DNA of 32,161 nucleotides from NCBI GenBank assembly GCA_015272215.1, contig JACYMD010000056.1, positions 1 to 32,161 on the forward strand, in the 5' to 3' direction. Shown one piece after another: positions 30,831-32,161 of the stretch. Source of the DNA: Rivularia sp. T60_A2020_040 (lineage in GTDB: Bacteria; Cyanobacteriota; Cyanobacteriia; Cyanobacteriales; Nostocaceae). Numbering within the stretch: position 1 is the stretch's first letter; every line of letters starts with the position of its first letter. The notes beneath the pieces are model-generated. The model did not search any database and was not told where the DNA came from. It saw only the letters and a program-made list of their open reading frames with translations. The position numbers and the translations under genes are program-made.

Positions 30831-32117
30831 TTAACTTGTGACATCAGCCTTAGTTTGGTGTATTTGGTCATGGCAATGTAAGTGTAATAACAGAAGGTTA
30901 TTATCAGCATTATTGCCACCTTTGGACTTCATTGAAATATGATGTTTTTCAATTAAATCTTCAGGTTTAAAGCTTAATCCGCAATGAGCGCATTTACCCT
31001 TTTGCTTTTTGAGTAATCGGGCTTTTTGTGGGTCAATGGTTTGATAATTGTCCCCTATGCGTTTACTCCAATAAATTTCATCACCATCATATGGCGTTCT
31101 TATCCCATCAATTTTTATCCATTTAACGCTGGCTGGGAAGTCAGTGTGACAGAGTAATTCAAGAGGATTTGTACCACTTCTAGAAATAAATGACCATTGT
31201 CTACTTCCACCGAAGTATTTCTTGGCAATCCATTTCCTGTTTTTCTTCGGGTGACGACGTTTTGCCCATCTCCATAATCTTGACCACATGAGGTTTTTGA
31301 CTTTAGAGAAAGTTTCCTTAGTATGCCAAGGTGATTGATAATTACACCAACCTCTGATGATGGGATTTAGCTGTTTAATTAATGCTGCTGCATCTACAGC
31401 TTTCATCTTGTTGCACCATTGGTTTAGCTGTTCATAATGCACTTTGACTTTTATGAAGGAGGGTCTAATGATGGTTTTAAATCCTAATGGCTTCTTACTT
31501 GTAGTTTTTCCAGAGTGATGTTTTCCTACTTGGAATTGTTTGATTTCAAAACCAAGAAAATGGAAACCTGGTTCTTCATTTTCAAACTTTTCTAAGGTAT
31601 GACATAATCTGGTTTTACTAGGCTTTAATTCAAGTCCGATTTCTTTTAACCAATTTTCTACTAATTCCTTACATTTGATTACTGGTTCTAGTTCCTCGCA
31701 TAGGATGACAAAATCATCCGCATAACGAATTATTCTAGGAGATTGAAACATCTTCTTGTAATTTTTCCAAGATTCTGTCCAACGTCCTTTTTTATCGCTG
31801 GGGAAGTTGTTTTCTATGTGTTGTTCTAGTCCATGTAGAGCTATATTAGCCAATAAGGGTGAAATCGTCCCACCTTGAGGTACTCCTTCTGAGGTGTTGT
31901 TATAACCTTTTCTTTCTGCCCATTTACTAAAGTCAATGACTCCAGATTTGAGCCATGCTTTAATTTGTCGTGAGAATTTGGGAAAGGTATTCAATTTCTT
32001 AATTAGTGCTTCATGGTTGATGCAGTCAAAACATTTGCTAATATCGGCATCAAGCACATATTTCGGCTTTTTGTTAATATTTGCAAATATTGCTGCGATT
32101 GCATCGTGACATGAACG
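30831..32117 (-). CDS. Group II intron reverse transcriptase/maturase with HNH domain, 3' exon
   Basis: The 428 codons begin RSCHDAIAAIF, which in intron reverse transcriptases follows GFRPG in RT motif 2; the 5' half is missing beyond a second intron. Present are YVLDADISKCFD (RT-3), GVPQGGTISPLLANIALH (RT-4), the active site RYADDFVI (RT-5), HFLGFEI, the maturase X domain (about 31700-31300 region, with NPIIRGWCNYQS) and a C-terminal HNH nuclease (CAHCG, HHISMKSKGGNNADNNLLLLHLHCH). The encoded protein would splice and mobilise the outer intron. Frame continues to 32159, but those 14 residues (MESSGSCEGVTDFT) are translated intron RNA. It needs the inner intron removed to make a full protein. 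Confidence 0.85.
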   Translation of the reverse strand, partial: RSCHDAIAAIFANINKKPKYVLDADISKCFDCINHEALIKKLNTFPKFSRQIKAWLKSGVIDFSKWAERKGYNNTSEGVPQGGTISPLLANIALHGLEQHIENNFPSDKKGRWTESWKNYKKMFQSPRIIRYADDFVILCEELEPVIKCKELVENWLKEIGLELKPSKTRLCHTLEKFENEEPGFHFLGFEIKQFQVGKHHSGKTTSKKPLGFKTIIRPSFIKVKVHYEQLNQWCNKMKAVDAAALIKQLNPIIRGWCNYQSPWHTKETFSKVKNLMWSRLWRWAKRRHPKKNRKWIAKKYFGGSRQWSFISRSGTNPLELLCHTDFPASVKWIKIDGIRTPYDGDEIYWSKRIGDNYQTIDPQKARLLKKQKGKCAHCGLSFKPEDLIEKHHISMKSKGGNNADNNLLLLHLHCHDQIHQTKADVTS

Positions 32118-32161
32118 AGTAAAGTCAGTGACTCCCTCACAGGAGCCACTGCTCTCCAAAA
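32118..32161 (-). mobile_element. 3' tip of a second group II intron inside the RT gene (partial)
   Basis: On the minus strand the last 44 bases read TTTTGGAGAGCAGTG, then GTGAGGGAGTCACTGA and end CTTTACT. The outer intron's end reads TTTTGGAGACCAGTG, then GGTGACTTCCCCACTGA and GTTTAAT. The shared frame of conserved blocks and a CAGTG/CACTG stem identify domain VI of a related intron. It ends exactly before the CGT codon of RSCHDA, in phase 0 within the host RT gene. Domain V and everything upstream are outside the window. Confidence 0.7.

Larger units (their letters stand above)
30058..32161 (-). mobile_element. IS200/IS605-type element with tnpB split by a group II intron (partial)
   Basis: The element's right end lies near TAGTTCAC (complement of about 30058-30066), just past the tnpB stop and its hairpin. 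It carries the 3' exon of tnpB, then on the same strand upstream a group II intron that continues beyond the window. No tnpA is visible; many cyanobacterial copies carry tnpB alone. The left end is outside the window. Confidence 0.75.

Noticed and set aside
30831-32117. HNH plus RuvC-like genes as a Cas9 or Cas12 locus
   Set aside because: The HNH belongs to a group II intron maturase with a YADD reverse transcriptase, and the RuvC protein is TnpB of an IS200/IS605 element; no array is present.

Overview
The window comes from a filamentous, very probably heterocyst-forming cyanobacterium (Nostocales). The DNA is AT-rich, with scattered GCGATCGC (HIP1) octamers. Many spacers hold short tandem repeats of the kind known from Nostoc and Calothrix relatives. 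The gene content also fits: plastid-type dxs, an NhaS3-like antiporter, a CuA-less alternative terminal oxidase, and patX, the RGSGR-peptide gene of heterocyst pattern control. The species cannot be named from the sequence alone.

Layout. Positions 1-2,300 carry a small membrane protein, aroE and an amputated SulP anion transporter. Positions 2,570-6,490 carry two CPA2 cation/proton antiporters, the second fused to two UspA domains. Positions 6,597-13,148 (minus strand) form one respiratory gene run: two DUF2231 membrane proteins that overlap by one base, then ctaC, ctaD, ctaE and a GMC oxidoreductase. Positions 13,661-19,987 hold housekeeping genes: mtnA, dxs, an SLH-domain protein, rpiA and a methyltransferase. 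Positions 20,000-22,590 are gene-poor, with patX, two gene remnants and several small palindromic or MITE-like elements. Positions 22,593-27,540 hold an arginine-catabolism cluster. Positions 28,127-29,943 hold a PiT phosphate permease facing a small tandem-repeat protein. From 30,058 to the right edge lies a nest of mobile elements.

How genes work together. The most interesting set is 22,593-27,540. It has an arginine deiminase fused behind a response-regulator receiver domain, a COG1915/TIGR00300 protein (the ornithine cyclodeaminase module of AgrE/ArgZ), a 59-aa small protein, an AstE/AspA-family zinc hydrolase and a convergent CtlX-like citrulline hydrolase. Read as a pathway it could run beta-Asp-Arg -> Arg -> citrulline -> ornithine -> proline, releasing ammonia at each of the last three steps. 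This would be a dispersed equivalent of the fused AgrE route, attached to cyanophycin-dipeptide use. The individual family calls are strong; the pathway is inference.

At the right edge, the 3' part of an IS200/IS605-type tnpB follows directly after the 3' end (domains V and VI) of a group II intron. That intron's own reverse transcriptase gene is interrupted by the 3' end of a second, related group II intron. This is an intron inside an intron inside a transposon gene, and its 5' parts lie outside the window.

The oxidase has lost the CuA ligands in subunit II and has the YSHP motif in subunit I, matching the cyanobacterial ARTO (cox3-type) enzymes linked to heterocysts. Together with patX behind a TCCGGA (DIF1-like) box, this points to a nitrogen-fixing, differentiating filament.
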